Source of the DNA: Clostridium sp. DL-VIII
GTDB taxonomy: Bacteria > Bacillota > Clostridia > Clostridiales > Clostridiaceae
DNA length: 64,000 nt
Direction of reading: 5' to 3'
Assembly: GCF_000230835.1 (NCBI RefSeq)
Contig: NZ_CM001240.1
Location: 5,970,279 to 6,034,278 of the forward strand
Within the stretch, counting starts at the first letter, position 1, and each line of letters starts with the position of its first letter. Position numbers and translations under genes: made by a program. This document shows positions 35,318-49,481 of this stretch, piece after piece. The notes beneath the pieces are model-generated. The model was given only the letters and a program-made list of their open reading frames with translations. It was not told the DNA's origin and did not search any database.

Positions 35318-38008
35318 ATGACAAAAAAAGATTTAGTTTACCAAAAACTGCTCCAATTAAACCTTTCAGATGGTATAGATACTCAAACACTATCAACATT
35401 AATTAATATGTCCAGAGCAAATTTGAGTCATGAATTAAACGAACTTTGCAAAGAAGGTAAATTATTCAAATCTTCTACTAGGCCAGTACTATTTTTTCTT
35501 TCAGAGAATAAGGTTACAAGTAAAAAGTCTCAGTTGGATTTATTAGCAGAGCATAATGTTTCACTTAAAGATTGTGTCGAGCAAGCCAAAGCTGCTATAT
35601 TATATCCACCTAAGGGCATGAATTGCTTAATACTAGGTAGTACTGGTGTTGGTAAATCTATGTTTGCTTCTTTAATGCACAATTACGCTGTAGAAATGAA
35701 CGTAAAATCTGCTGATTCTCCATTTATAGTGTTTAATTGTGCTGATTATAGTAATAATCCTCAATTGCTTACCTCGCAGCTTTTTGGTGTAAAAAAAGGT
35801 GCTTATACAGGTGCTGAAGCTGATAAAACTGGATTAATCGAACAGGCAGATGGCGGAATTTTATTCTTAGATGAAATTCATAGACTTCCTCCTGAAGGCC
35901 AGGAAGCTCTTTTTGTATTTTTGGATAGTGGTACCTTTAGGAGAATTGGTGATTCTGAAACTAGAAAATCAGATGTTTTAATAATTTCAGCTACCACAGA
36001 AGATCCAAACTCTGCCTTACTAAATACTTTTACTAGAAGAATTCCAATTGTAATTAATATTCCTTCTCTTAAAGACAGAACTTTAGATGAGCGCTTATTT
36101 TTAATCAAAAACTTTTTTAAACATGAAAGTATTCGTATAAATAAAGACATTTATGCCTCCTTAAATTCTCTTAGGGCTCTCCTCTCCTATGATTGTCCTA
36201 ACAATATAGGTCAACTAAAAAGTGATGTTCAGCTTCTTTGTGCAAAAGCTTATTCAGAATTTCTAACTAATGTTAAAAAAGATGTAAGAATTCATAGTAA
36301 AATATTACCCCCTTATATTAAGGAAGGTCTTTATAAAGAAAAGGAACATAGGGTTTTATGGAATAAACTTATGAGTGAGGAAATCGAGTATTTTAGATTT
36401 AACGGCTCTAATGAAGATACAAATACCATATTCAATAATAGTGATAATACAATCTATGATTTTATAGAAAATAAACTTGAAAAACTCAAGTCTCTGGATA
36501 TCTCTAATATTGATATTGAAAATATTCTTGAGAAAGATATCGCAAAACATTTTAATAAAAATAACTCCGAAGTACCTAAAGAAATAAATAGACAAAACTT
36601 GTTAACAATAATTGATGAAAGTACATTAGGCTGTCTTGATGAAATAATAACTCACATTACCAAAAGACTTCCTATAATCTTTGATAACAATCTTTACACT
36701 GCTTTTGCTTTGCACATTAATACGTTAATAAATAGGATAAAAAGCGATAAGATAATAATTAATACTAATTTAAACAAGATTAAAGAACTTTATCCGGCAG
36801 AATTTGCCATAGCCCTTGAGGTAAAGGAACTTATTGAAAACCACATTAGTAAATCAATTCCAATAGATGAAGCTGGTTACTTAACCCTCTTTTTGATACC
36901 AGATAATACTTTTAATGATGTGTCTCAAGATAAAGTAAAAGTTATACTTATTGCTCACGGAGAATCTACAGCAACTTCAATGGCTGATGTTGCTGGGAAA
37001 CTTTTAGGTGAAGATTATGTAATTCCTATAAATGCGCCTGTTGATGTTGCTCCATCAAAAGTTTTAGAAAGCTTAAAAATATGTATACAAGATAATCCTA
37101 CTTCTGCAGGCTATCTCTTATTAGTTGATATGGGTTCTTTAACTACATTTGCAGATGTTATAAAAAAAGAATTTAATGTAGATATTAAAGTAATATCTCT
37201 TGTTTCAACTTTGCATGTATTAGAAGCTACAAGAAAAGCATTAATCGGATCTTCTTTAGATGATATTTATAACGATGTGCTTATGGTTAATTCTTATGTA
37301 GAAATACATAAAAATATAAATAATGTATCTGAAAATCAAGATAAGATATTGATTATAACAGCCTGCTTAACAGGAGAGGGTGCTGCCATTGCTATCAAAA
37401 ACTTTTTACTTAGCAATCTTAGATTAAATAGTGACTACTTTGAAATTGTATGCTTAAATTGCCTTGACAAAAATTACTTCAAACAAAAAATTATTAATCT
37501 TCAAAAGCATAATGAGATATTGTTTATAGTTTCTTCTTTTCCTGTAAATTCACCTATAAAACAATACGCTATGTATGAAGTATTTAATATGGACGTACTA
37601 AAAGAGCTTCAGGCTGCTATTGATTCCAAAAACACTATGCTTAATTTACCTAAGATAATAAAAGAAAATATTTACAATATTGATGGTGCTGAGTTATTTA
37701 AAGATGTAACAAACTTATTAAATACATTACAAGAAAAACTATCTATTAAATTATCAGACGAAAATACTGTTGGTATTATTCTTCATTTATCCTTTGTCGT
37801 TGGAAGGCTTAGAAATGATGATAATCCGGCTGTTTATCCTAATAAAGACGCTTTTATTAAGGAAAATATTAATTTATACAATATAGTAAGAGAAAATCTT
37901 AACTTTATAAATATTAAATATAATATAAATATAATAGATGATGAGATTTGTTATTTAATGAATCTTCTGTTAAACACAGAACCTACACTTGCAGATAAGC
38001 TCAAATAA
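35318..38008 (+). CDS. LevR/ManR-type sigma-54-dependent PTS activator
   Basis: 896 residues, normal LevR length. Domains in order: N-terminal HTH (about 10-60); AAA+ (about 90-330) with Walker A LGSTGVGKS, the sigma-54-contacting loop as GAYTGA (GAFTGA class), and Walker B GGILFLDEIHR; PRD1 (about 430-530); EIIA-Man-like domain (VKVILIAHGESTATSMADVA, about 540-670) with a His; EIIB-like domain (LIITACLTGEGAAIAIKNF); PRD2 to the end. PTS phosphorylation of PRD/EII domains tunes activity. Divergent from the cel PTS operon, whose promoter is sigma-54 type, so it almost certainly activates it. ATG follows ATAGGAGGATATCA. Confidence 0.95.
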   Translation: MTKKDLVYQKLLQLNLSDGIDTQTLSTLINMSRANLSHELNELCKEGKLFKSSTRPVLFFLSENKVTSKKSQLDLLAEHNVSLKDCVEQAKAAILYPPKGMNCLILGSTGVGKSMFASLMHNYAVEMNVKSADSPFIVFNCADYSNNPQLLTSQLFGVKKGAYTGAEADKTGLIEQADGGILFLDEIHRLPPEGQEALFVFLDSGTFRRIGDSETRKSDVLIISATTEDPNSALLNTFTRRIPIVINIPSLKDRTLDERLFLIKNFFKHESIRINKDIYASLNSLRALLSYDCPNNIGQLKSDVQLLCAKAYSEFLTNVKKDVRIHSKILPPYIKEGLYKEKEHRVLWNKLMSEEIEYFRFNGSNEDTNTIFNNSDNTIYDFIENKLEKLKSLDISNIDIENILEKDIAKHFNKNNSEVPKEINRQNLLTIIDESTLGCLDEIITHITKRLPIIFDNNLYTAFALHINTLINRIKSDKIIINTNLNKIKELYPAEFAIALEVKELIENHISKSIPIDEAGYLTLFLIPDNTFNDVSQDKVKVILIAHGESTATSMADVAGKLLGEDYVIPINAPVDVAPSKVLESLKICIQDNPTSAGYLLLVDMGSLTTFADVIKKEFNVDIKVISLVSTLHVLEATRKALIGSSLDDIYNDVLMVNSYVEIHKNINNVSENQDKILIITACLTGEGAAIAIKNFLLSNLRLNSDYFEIVCLNCLDKNYFKQKIINLQKHNEILFIVSSFPVNSPIKQYAMYEVFNMDVLKELQAAIDSKNTMLNLPKIIKENIYNIDGAELFKDVTNLLNTLQEKLSIKLSDENTVGIILHLSFVVGRLRNDDNPAVYPNKDAFIKENINLYNIVRENLNFINIKYNINIIDDEICYLMNLLLNTEPTLADKLK

Positions 38009-38017
38009 TATATAGTT

Positions 38018-38057
38018 AAAATCAGCCATGTTTACCTTTATAAACATGGCTGATTTT
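38018..38057. terminator. Bidirectional terminator between convergent regulators
   Basis: Perfect 17-bp arms AAAATCAGCCATGTTTA / TAAACATGGCTGATTTT around CCTTTA. It ends the plus-strand activator and the minus-strand RpiR gene, whose stop codon overlaps it by two bases. Confidence 0.85.
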
Positions 38058-38787
38058 AATTTTCTAAGACTTTATTATGCAGTCTTTTTCCAATGCTTTC
38101 TATTATGTATAATACCGGTATTTGAGTAGTTATGTCGCTGATCCCTATCTTTTCTCGTTGCACATAATAAGATATGTTAAGATCAGATATTTTAGCTATT
38201 GTGCAATTTTCACTATTAGTTATGCTTATAACTGTACTATATTCTCTTTTTAAATTACTTATGTGATCAATAACTGTAGGTGTTTCACCAGAAACTGATA
38301 TTGCAATTATTACAGATTCTTCATACATTTTATAATTTCTTGGGAAATACGGGTCATCTATATACATTGCAAATCTGCCTATTGAAGAGAAATATCTTGC
38401 AGCATATTTGCACAATATTCCAGAGGTTCCTGTTCCTATAAATATAACATTTCTCGCCTCTTTAATAAAATCACAAACAACATTGAGTTTCCTGTCTAAT
38501 TCGCTATTGTCCAATTTTCTAAAAAAATCAATTATTATGGATGTATCATCACTTATTTTATTTTCTTCATTTTTCTGTATATGCATTTTTAGTTTTACTT
38601 TAAATTCTGAGTAGCCTTCACAATTGACCTTTTTGCAAAATCTCAATATGGTAGTCGTTGATACATGTGCCTCATCGGATAGTTCCCTAATTCTCATGTA
38701 AACAACTTTTTCTGCATTTTTCATTATATATCTGTATAACAATAATTCTAAATCGTTCAGACTTTGAATAATTTCATAATTAAACAT
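38056..38787 (-). CDS. RpiR-family transcriptional regulator
   Basis: 243 residues: N-terminal HTH_6 (about 1-75, ELSDEAHVSTTTILRFCKKV) and C-terminal SIS phosphosugar-binding domain (about 110-235, NVIFIGTGTSGILCKYAARYF, IIAISVSGETPTVID). Members sense sugar phosphates and repress or activate catabolic genes. Its location beside the cel PTS and the 6-phospho-beta-glucosidase genes suggests it responds to a phosphorylated glucoside; no operator could be assigned. Confidence 0.92.
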   Translation of the reverse strand: MFNYEIIQSLNDLELLLYRYIMKNAEKVVYMRIRELSDEAHVSTTTILRFCKKVNCEGYSEFKVKLKMHIQKNEENKISDDTSIIIDFFRKLDNSELDRKLNVVCDFIKEARNVIFIGTGTSGILCKYAARYFSSIGRFAMYIDDPYFPRNYKMYEESVIIAISVSGETPTVIDHISNLKREYSTVISITNSENCTIAKISDLNISYYVQREKIGISDITTQIPVLYIIESIGKRLHNKVLEN

Positions 38788-39177
38788 ATATCATCACTCC
38801 GTTAATCAGTTTGCAGTTAACAATTCATAGTTAACTGTTGAGGAAGAAAAAGCTCTGGCTTTTCAAAAAATGTATTTTAGAAATCTCCCCAAAATGAGCA
38901 ATTTCATCATTAGCTTATCCCTTTCCTCTTATCACTTGTAACTATTCTAAGTGTAGCATAAGCTAAAAAATTACAATTAATACAATAGTTCTTTAGTGTT
39001 ACCTATATAAATAATATATCATAAAGTAAACATTTTCTACACTAAAAAGGGCAAAACATATGTATCACCAAATTCTCTACTCACCTTAAAATTTAGGCTA
39101 TATTTGATATAATATTGAAATTTAATGAAAAATCACAGTTGAAATTATCTATTTATAATTTTTCATTTGACATATAA
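38788..39177. other. 390-nt spacer
   Basis: It contains a degenerate relative of the palindromic elements (about 38808-38870, with GTTAACAATTC and AGTTAACTGTTG) and a weak AATGAAAAAT / ATTTTTCATT hairpin (39124-39167) after the M50 gene. No open frame with a ribosome site is seen. Confidence 0.45.
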
Positions 39178-39918
39178 TTATTTAAATCGAGAAATGCTTT
39201 TAAATATATCTTTATAATCAAATATATTATACAGGTATATTGCACTGACTGCTAAGGATAGAACCAATATACTATATATAATTATAAACTTTATCCTACT
39301 ATATTTATCCAGTTTATAATAGGAATCACTTCTGTATTTTATAGTAAAATTATATGTTTGATAAATACCTGCTATCATAATAAAAATCAATAATATCCTA
39401 CTCTTTAATTTACTTACAGATATAAACAAATATATTAAAAATGGAAATCCAATATAGCATAGAATAGGAGATATCGCTTCAACTATCTGACCACCATCAA
39501 GAGGTCTTACAGGTATTAAGTTTACTAAATTTAACATTATTGAAGTAAGCGTTAATACTAAAAATGTATAATCTCCTGTAACATAGTAAACTATATAGTA
39601 AATGAGCCCAAGTATGCCCCCAAATACCGGTCCTCCCATTGCAATAAGTGCATTTTCCCTACAATTTTTAGTACTTCCATGAACTATATATGCTCCAACA
39701 GGCGTAAATCCTCCAAAAACAACATTTATCTTTAAAAATTTTGCTGTAATATAATGACCCAATTCATGAATCATAAGAATAAATAAATATCCTACTGAAT
39801 ATTTAAAACTTATAGCCAATCCCAATACTAAAATTATTAAAGAAACTATTAAAATATTTAATGTAAATTTTTTTATACCTAATTTCTTAATTAAATTTTC
39901 ATTATTTTCTTTCTCCAT
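39178..39918 (-). CDS. M50-family (site-2 protease-like) membrane zinc protease
   Basis: 246 residues, about six membrane helices. The zinc site HELGHYITAKF lies at about residue 50 and the second motif VRPLDGGQIVEA gives the third ligand (Asp) about 90 residues later, both in membrane segments. Members cleave membrane-bound anti-sigma factors or pro-sigma factors (SpoIVFB class) or small exported peptides. ATG follows ATAGGAGGCAAAG. It is a single gene between the RpiR gene and a beta-glucosidase gene; its substrate cannot be inferred. Confidence 0.88.
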   Translation of the reverse strand: MEKENNENLIKKLGIKKFTLNILIVSLIILVLGLAISFKYSVGYLFILMIHELGHYITAKFLKINVVFGGFTPVGAYIVHGSTKNCRENALIAMGGPVFGGILGLIYYIVYYVTGDYTFLVLTLTSIMLNLVNLIPVRPLDGGQIVEAISPILCYIGFPFLIYLFISVSKLKSRILLIFIMIAGIYQTYNFTIKYRSDSYYKLDKYSRIKFIIIYSILVLSLAVSAIYLYNIFDYKDIFKSISRFK

Positions 39919-40426
39919 AATGCACTTTGCCTCCTATCTAGATGTCTTATCCTTTTAAAACTTTGAGATTCTGCTTAACTTACTTGCAAACCTAAGATAA
40001 GAATTTCTTCTAAAGCTTATAGTATTTGTTCTTTCTGATATGATAATAAGTTTTCAATATAATTTAATATAGACTTAGAATTTGACATGATTCTATCTCC
40101 TAAACATTATCCTGTCTACATTATAATCTATTTTTTAATAAGCATCCATTTTAAACAATACCTTGAAACATATCCAAGATCTAAAATGCATGTTCAATAT
40201 TTGCTAAACTTAAGCGTATATTCAGACAAAGAAAAAAGATATATATATGAAATTACTCTATTATACATATATATATCTATTGTAGATACCAAACTTCTGT
40301 ATTTTAATTATAAGTAGTCAGCATTTGAAAATAAGCTATTGAAGCTAGTTAATTAAACAAATATACATGTGATTCCAGTAAGTCACCACATAATTTTAAG
40401 TGCAAAACTATTATTTATTTTAAATC
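39919..40426. other. 508-nt spacer with one degenerate repeat
   Basis: Apart from the family F copy at 40318-40412, only AT-rich sequence is seen. A 76-codon plus-strand frame (from 40087) has no ribosome site and low-complexity content, so I do not call it. Confidence 0.5.
40318..40412. repeat. Shortened copy of family F repeat
   Basis: GTCAGCATTTGAAAATAAGC and TGTGATTCCAGTAAGTCACC plus ACATAATTTTAAG match both ends of the 6257-6515 element, with its middle missing. Confidence 0.55.
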
Positions 40427-41905
<1,479 letters not shown>

Positions 41906-41920
41906 TTAAAATTTTCAATC

Positions 41921-42037
41921 TATATATGTTGCAATTAAAAATCTACAATGTACAATTGACAATTACAGTTGAAATCCTTACAGGATTTCTTCAATAATTA
42001 TTAATTGTAAACTGTACATTGCGAATTGCAATATATA
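41921..42037. repeat. Nested palindrome element, copy A
   Basis: TATATATGTTGCAATT left, AATTGCAATATATAT right, central GAAATCCTTACAGGATTTC. Lies between the two GH1 genes. Confidence 0.85.
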
Positions 42038-42129
42038 TTTTTTTAACGAATATCTATGGATGTCTTTTATCAACTGTCAGCTAAAAGTTGTCCACAGGAT
42101 ATCCTAAATAACATAAATTGTGCACTTGC

Positions 42130-44965
<2,836 letters not shown>

Positions 44966-45280
44966 AAACTCTCATCCCCACTTCTAACCAGTTTATAGTT
45001 CACAATTTACAGTTATCAGTTATTGTAGAAATTCTTAACTGTACACTGTTTAAGTCTTTACTTTAATTTATCATACATTGAAAACAATTACTTCGATTTC
45101 TGCACTTTAGGAACACTTGCTGCTTTTTAGTTATTTGTTTTTTTTGAAAACAAGATGTTTTTTATTCGTAAATCTTCTTTTAAAATCAGCAACTCTTCTT
45201 TTGTGTATAAAAAATAAGAACAGTATAGATATAAATGCGCTATTTATATCTATACTGTTCTCTCATTAATTTTGTGAATA
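44966..45280. other. 315-nt spacer
   Basis: It holds a degenerate palindromic-repeat relative (about 44990-45056, GTTCACAATTTACAG and AACTGTACACTG) and the terminator at 45217-45261. No clear promoter for the GH4 operon could be assigned. Confidence 0.45.
45217..45261 (-). terminator. Terminator of the DMT permease operon
   Basis: Perfect 20-bp arms AGAACAGTATAGATATAAAT / ATTTATATCTATACTGTTCT with a 5-nt loop, then TATTTTTTATAC on the minus strand. Confidence 0.85.
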
Positions 45281-45547
45281 TCAATCTTTAATGTATTTAT
45301 TAATTGTAGCTGCCCCATCCTCATTTGCATGATAGTACACTCTTAAGTTACCTGTTTGATCCATTTCAAATCTTGTTTCTTCAAGAAGACCATTAGCCTC
45401 AGCTGTCATCAAAGCCGAAATCACAGAGTTTCTATTAAGCGCCTTAAACTTACCATATTCACCTTTTAAAGCTTTAATAACATCTTCTGCACAAGCTTCT
45501 TCAACTTTTGTGAAGTATTTTAAAATAGCATAATTAAGTGGTTTCAT
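45281..45547 (-). CDS. Small winged-helix-like protein, partner of the permease gene
   Basis: 88 residues: MKPLNYAILKYFTKVEEACA, then KALNRNSVISALMTAEANGL (helix-turn-helix-like) and RVYYHANEDGAATINKYI. No family is recognised with certainty; the helix pattern and beta end suggest a small winged-helix fold. It starts 1 nt after the permease stop, with AAGGAGGAAAA inside the permease gene's end, so translation is coupled. It may regulate or assist the permease. The terminator follows. Confidence 0.75.
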   Translation of the reverse strand: MKPLNYAILKYFTKVEEACAEDVIKALKGEYGKFKALNRNSVISALMTAEANGLLEETRFEMDQTGNLRVYYHANEDGAATINKYIKD

Positions 45548-45548
45548 A

Positions 45549-46634
45549 CTATTTTTCCTCCTTTTTTCTGAATAAATCCAACGGATTCATCGAAATTACT
45601 AATATACCAATTATCATTAGTATAGCAGCCCCCCAAGCTATTGGAGGCAATGACCAGCCTTCTATACCATAGAACACACCAAGTATTATCCAGCAGCAAA
45701 ATGGTCCCCAGAATGAATATGTACCATTACAAGCCATACCAAGGGCTGCTCCACACATACTGTTTCCTTTATACCAAGTCATATATGAAATAAAGGCACA
45801 AAGACCGCTTATAGCAAGCCAAATCATAGCTGGCCCGCTTGTAAATGCTTGAATTGTAAGCTCTGTTGAAAGGCTAACGCTGCCAGCCATCATACCTAAA
45901 ATAGGAATTAAAATAATTAAATTTGAAAGACCTGATGTTGCCTGACGAATGGTGATACCTATCTCTGAATCAATCATAGCTGTGCCGTAACCAGCTACGC
46001 AACCTTCAAATCCCCATCCAAGTGCAGCAATGAATGCAATACCAAGACCTAATAGCATATTTTCCGGTGCATCTCCAGTAATACTTGTGCTGCCGATCAT
46101 GAAACTTGCACAAACGCAAATGACAATCCCAAGCATCATGCGCTTATTTAATTCCTGCTTAAATAAAATTCTACCTAAAATAGCGCCAATAGCTGGACAA
46201 AGAGCAGTAATAGGAATAACTATTGAGCCTGCCATTTGAAGTCCAACAACATAGGCTGTACTCGAAACAGGTCCTCCTATAAGTGCTGCTAAAATCATAA
46301 CACGACCTGGAGTAGTATTTATACATCTTAAAAAATCGCCAAACTTACCTTTAACACCTGCATAAAGCATTGCCCAAACAGCACTGCAGGTATCATTTAC
46401 TGCACTTCCAAGTGCAGCTAATAAATATGTAATAGCAAATGCTGATAATCCAATTGAATTACTTCCATACCAGTCACTCCAAACGCCTTTTGTCATACCC
46501 AAAGTCAAAAATGCTGAATAAAATCCATACATGAGACCTGAAAATAACGCAATTGTAATACCTTTTTTAAAAAATTGTGAAGATAGCTTCTTCTTTGCAG
46601 CAATTGCCGACGCATTAATTATATTATTTTCCAT
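45549..46634 (-). CDS. DMT/EamA-family permease (possibly LicB-like choline/amine uptake)
   Basis: 361 residues, about ten membrane helices in two EamA halves. KKGITIALFSGLMYGFYSAF, MILAALIGGPVSSTAYVVGL and IAFIAALGWGFEGCVAGYG recall the order and wording of LicB-type choline permeases as I remember them, but the protein is longer by a loop near residues 40-90. That similarity is from memory and needs alignment. ATG follows AGGGGGATTT. Its promoter carries the GTTC-N7-GAAC palindrome also found at the LicA-like gene, which supports a link to amine or choline use. A sugar or other metabolite exporter is the alternative. Confidence 0.75.
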   Translation of the reverse strand: MENNIINASAIAAKKKLSSQFFKKGITIALFSGLMYGFYSAFLTLGMTKGVWSDWYGSNSIGLSAFAITYLLAALGSAVNDTCSAVWAMLYAGVKGKFGDFLRCINTTPGRVMILAALIGGPVSSTAYVVGLQMAGSIVIPITALCPAIGAILGRILFKQELNKRMMLGIVICVCASFMIGSTSITGDAPENMLLGLGIAFIAALGWGFEGCVAGYGTAMIDSEIGITIRQATSGLSNLIILIPILGMMAGSVSLSTELTIQAFTSGPAMIWLAISGLCAFISYMTWYKGNSMCGAALGMACNGTYSFWGPFCCWIILGVFYGIEGWSLPPIAWGAAILMIIGILVISMNPLDLFRKKEEK

Positions 46635-46795
46635 TATAAATCCCCCTCTAATATTAACTGTCTGCTTTTTATTACTATAATTCCTATATTTTTTTATTTA
46701 CAAATTAAATAAATTTCTTTATAACTTTTACCTTTATTCATAGATACAACAATTATTTCGCAAACATAACATATCTCATAGTTCAATTCTCTTTA

Positions 46796-46810
46796 GTTCA
46801 TTTTGTGAAC
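46796..46810. promoter_or_regulatory. Operator GTTC-N7-GAAC of the permease gene
   Basis: GTTCATTTTGTGAAC, 3 nt downstream of the minus-strand TATAAT. Same half-sites and spacing as 51446-51460. Confidence 0.6.
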
Positions 46811-46986
46811 ATTATTATATTACCATCGTTCAATGTTCATAGCAATATGTTCAAAAAATTTTTTTCAAATATATTTAAATAAATCGCTATAATTTTTATT
46901 CTTCTAACATTCCTCTATAAAAAGACATATTTATTGCCTTTAACTATTATCTATCTTCTATAAAATTATTACTAACGTAAAAAAAT

Positions 46987-47036
46987 AAAAAGGGGTAAAT
47001 TATTAAAAACATTTTTTTAATAACTTACCCCTTTTT
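46987..47036 (-). terminator. Terminator of the flippase gene
   Basis: AAAAAGGGGTAA / TTACCCCTTTTT, 12-bp perfect outer arms, followed on the minus strand by TTTTATTTTTTTACG; 23 nt past the flippase stop. Confidence 0.8.
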
Positions 47037-47058
47037 AATATTCTTAAACAGATGAGAC

Positions 47059-48519
47059 TTATCTTTTAATTTTTAACTTCATAAAAATTTTATCTGCTAA
47101 TTCCAAAAATACTTGGTCTTTAACAATAACTAATATTCCTACATAAACTAAAGCACATACTGCCCCTTCTAATACACATGCAATTAATATATTATGTACA
47201 GCAAATTTTATTCCAAAAGTTATTGGAATAAATATAAGCGAATAAAAGAAGTACTTTATATTTTCATAAGCAAATAAGTGTATATCTAATTTAATAACTT
47301 TCTTTACTAACCAATATTCAAGACATATTACAATTAAGTTTGCAATAAGAGTAGTTATTATAGCACTTACCATATTGAAAGCTCCTGCAAAAATTAATGC
47401 AAATTTAAGCAGCAAGTTTAATACACCTCCAGCCAGCACCAGCATTGCATCTTCTCTTTCTTTTCCGTGAAGGTATATCATTTGATTCGCAATTACACCT
47501 TCCACTCCAATACTTAGCATATATACTGCAAATACTACCATTACCGGAACCGCTCCTAAGAAATCTGCTCCTCCAAAAATATATATAGCCTCCTTAGAAA
47601 GACATAACAATCCTATCGATGCTGGGAACAGAATCAAGAAGTAAATTTTAATTACTCTTTTTAATAATACCAGATATTCACCCTTAGATTCATTTCCCAG
47701 GTAATTAGACAATCTCGGCATAGTAACCTGAATCACTGTAAGAAGTAATGTATTTATTATCAGCATTATTCTCTGGGCCATATAATAATATCCGACAGCA
47801 GTAGTTCCTCCAATACTATCTTTTAACATAATTTTATCAAGCTGAGTATATAAAACTCCTGTATTAGAAAGAATTACGACATAAAGCATAGGTTTTACGT
47901 GTCTAAAGAATTCCAAATTAGAAAAATCAAAACGTACCTTTCTTTTCACGTAGACAAAACTAATTATATTATTTATAAAATTAAATCCTATAACTAAATA
48001 TAGATAAAATAAATAATCTCCCTGACCCCTTACAAATAATAAAATTAACGCAGAATATATAATTCTAACTACCATTGTTTTAATAGCTATGAAATCATAA
48101 TTTTCTAAAGCTTCATTAACCCATTCCACATAGAAAAGATTAAATACTAAATTAAACCCCATAACTATACAAGTATAAAAATATGGTTCATTCTTATAAT
48201 AAATTCCGACAAATATCATATATGCTGCCGAAGCCACAATATTTGTAACAGTTGTAAACAAAAATAGATTAGTAAACGTTTGTCTAAGTTTTACTTTATC
48301 GTCACGAACTTTACTTATTTCTCTTAATCCATATTGATATATACCAAAGCTTGCAAATATCAAGAAATACGCAGTTAGCGAATCCCCATATCCCATATAA
48401 CCATATAATTCTTTTCCAACAGATCTAGTTACTAGTGGAATTACTAGTATTGGCAGAATTATATTGAATAAATTAAGCATTGCCTTAAAAATTGCATTCT
48501 TTGAAATTGATTTAGCCAT
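47059..48519 (-). CDS. Wzx-type polysaccharide flippase
   Basis: Moves lipid-linked oligosaccharide across the membrane for assembly by the polymerase. 486 residues, about 14 helices in the MATE-like/PST fold (MAKSISKNAIFKAMLNLFNI start, PLVTRSVGKELYGYMGYGDS, FASFGIYQYGLREISKVRDD). Start chosen at MAKSISK because GGAGG lies 9 nt upstream. It is followed by its own terminator and preceded by LicC, suggesting its glycan is the one that receives the choline-type decoration. Located 26 kb from the Wzy-like gene. Confidence 0.9.
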   Translation of the reverse strand: MAKSISKNAIFKAMLNLFNIILPILVIPLVTRSVGKELYGYMGYGDSLTAYFLIFASFGIYQYGLREISKVRDDKVKLRQTFTNLFLFTTVTNIVASAAYMIFVGIYYKNEPYFYTCIVMGFNLVFNLFYVEWVNEALENYDFIAIKTMVVRIIYSALILLFVRGQGDYLFYLYLVIGFNFINNIISFVYVKRKVRFDFSNLEFFRHVKPMLYVVILSNTGVLYTQLDKIMLKDSIGGTTAVGYYYMAQRIMLIINTLLLTVIQVTMPRLSNYLGNESKGEYLVLLKRVIKIYFLILFPASIGLLCLSKEAIYIFGGADFLGAVPVMVVFAVYMLSIGVEGVIANQMIYLHGKEREDAMLVLAGGVLNLLLKFALIFAGAFNMVSAIITTLIANLIVICLEYWLVKKVIKLDIHLFAYENIKYFFYSLIFIPITFGIKFAVHNILIACVLEGAVCALVYVGILVIVKDQVFLELADKIFMKLKIKR

Positions 48520-48662
48520 ATTTTTAGCCTCCATAAATATGAGGATTTCTCATATTAAATTATACGTCCTATTACATTTTTCACTTTTTAAATTGTACAT
48601 TCTACTTAATTTATTGTCAATTCATATTCCAATTTAATGCAAAATATATATTTATACAAAAA

Positions 48663-48776
48663 AAATTAGATACATGTTATAGATAAACAACTTTAAATTC
48701 AGATTTATGCAGTGATTAACCGAAATCACACGAGCTTAAATTTAAGGTTGTATATCTATAAAATTGTATCTAATTT
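48663..48776 (-). terminator. Long terminator hairpin of the licA/licC operon
   Basis: Outer perfect arms AAATTAGATACA / TGTATCTAATTT, then an inner imperfect stem, followed on the minus strand by eight T residues. The loop contains a family F repeat (48681-48760). Confidence 0.7.
48681..48760. repeat. Family F repeat inside a terminator
   Basis: TATAGATAAACAACTTTAAA, ATTTATGCAGTGATTAACCG and AAATCACACGAG follow the same order as the right-hand end of the 6257-6515 element. Confidence 0.5.
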
Positions 48777-48784
48777 CTTTATAT

Positions 48785-49480
48785 TTATAATTTAAGTGTT
48801 CGTTTTAAATATTCTAAATCTTCCAGAGAATCTATCTCAAAGATATCATTTGACTGTATTTTTTCAATATATACATCCATATCCTTGAGGTTATCTACAG
48901 CAATACTATCCCAATATAAATCTCTAAAGTCACCTTTATTTATAGTTTCTTCTACCTTTTCTGAAATAAGCATCCCGTCTTTTGCTGTCCAAAATGATGC
49001 TCCTGACATTATAAAATCAGGCTTATCTCCTTCTTTTCCAATTTCAACATTATGTATTCTATTATTCTCATCATATTTTAATATCCACTCACCTGTTATA
49101 TTTTCCTTGCAGGCTGAATAATATATTGATGTACTTGGCTTAGTCTTTGGTAGAAAATTTCTAGTAATATAATTATCTGCATCAATAACAAATGCATCTT
49201 TTAAATATTGTCTAACTAAATACATAGTATAGATGTTATTATAAACATCATACTTATCATTAATAACTTTAATTAAATTATATTTTTTAACTATAGGATC
49301 AAATTTTTCATGCAAGTAACCTGTTAATACTATAATTTCATCAATTCCAATTTCCCTTAAATTTATTATCTGTCTTTCCAGTAAAGACATTCCATTAACT
49401 TCAATTAAAGACTTTGGAGTATTTTCAGTTAATGGTCTTAATCTAGTTCCCATACCTGCTGCCATTAAAATTGCTCTCAT
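48785..49480 (-). CDS. licC: CTP:phosphocholine cytidylyltransferase, LicC type
   Basis: Makes CDP-choline from CTP and phosphocholine. 231 residues. Signature AAGMGTRLRPLTENTPKSLI at the start, FVIDADNYI (metal Asp), GEWILKYD, and MSGASFWTAKDG, GDFRDLYWDSIAVDNLKDMD and NDIFEIDSLEDLEY, which are the segments I associate with pneumococcal LicC. Starts 1 nt after the stop of the LicA-like fusion gene, with the ribosome site in that gene's end. CDP-choline would feed LicD. Confidence 0.88.
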   Translation of the reverse strand: MRAILMAAGMGTRLRPLTENTPKSLIEVNGMSLLERQIINLREIGIDEIIVLTGYLHEKFDPIVKKYNLIKVINDKYDVYNNIYTMYLVRQYLKDAFVIDADNYITRNFLPKTKPSTSIYYSACKENITGEWILKYDENNRIHNVEIGKEGDKPDFIMSGASFWTAKDGMLISEKVEETINKGDFRDLYWDSIAVDNLKDMDVYIEKIQSNDIFEIDSLEDLEYLKRTLKL

Positions 49481-49481
49481 A

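Larger units (their letters stand above)
46635..47058. other. 424-nt spacer with permease promoter and flippase terminator
   Basis: It contains the -10 box (minus TATAAT, 46814-46819), the operator at 46796-46810, further GTTCA/TGAAC half-sites up to 46852 (TGAACATT / AATGTTCA at 46806-46839) and the terminator at 46987-47036. No gene is seen. Confidence 0.6.

Noticed and set aside
40087..40317. 76-codon plus-strand frame
   Set aside because: No ribosome site, mostly Ile/Tyr/Leu from AT-rich DNA, and no similarity to known small proteins that I recognise.
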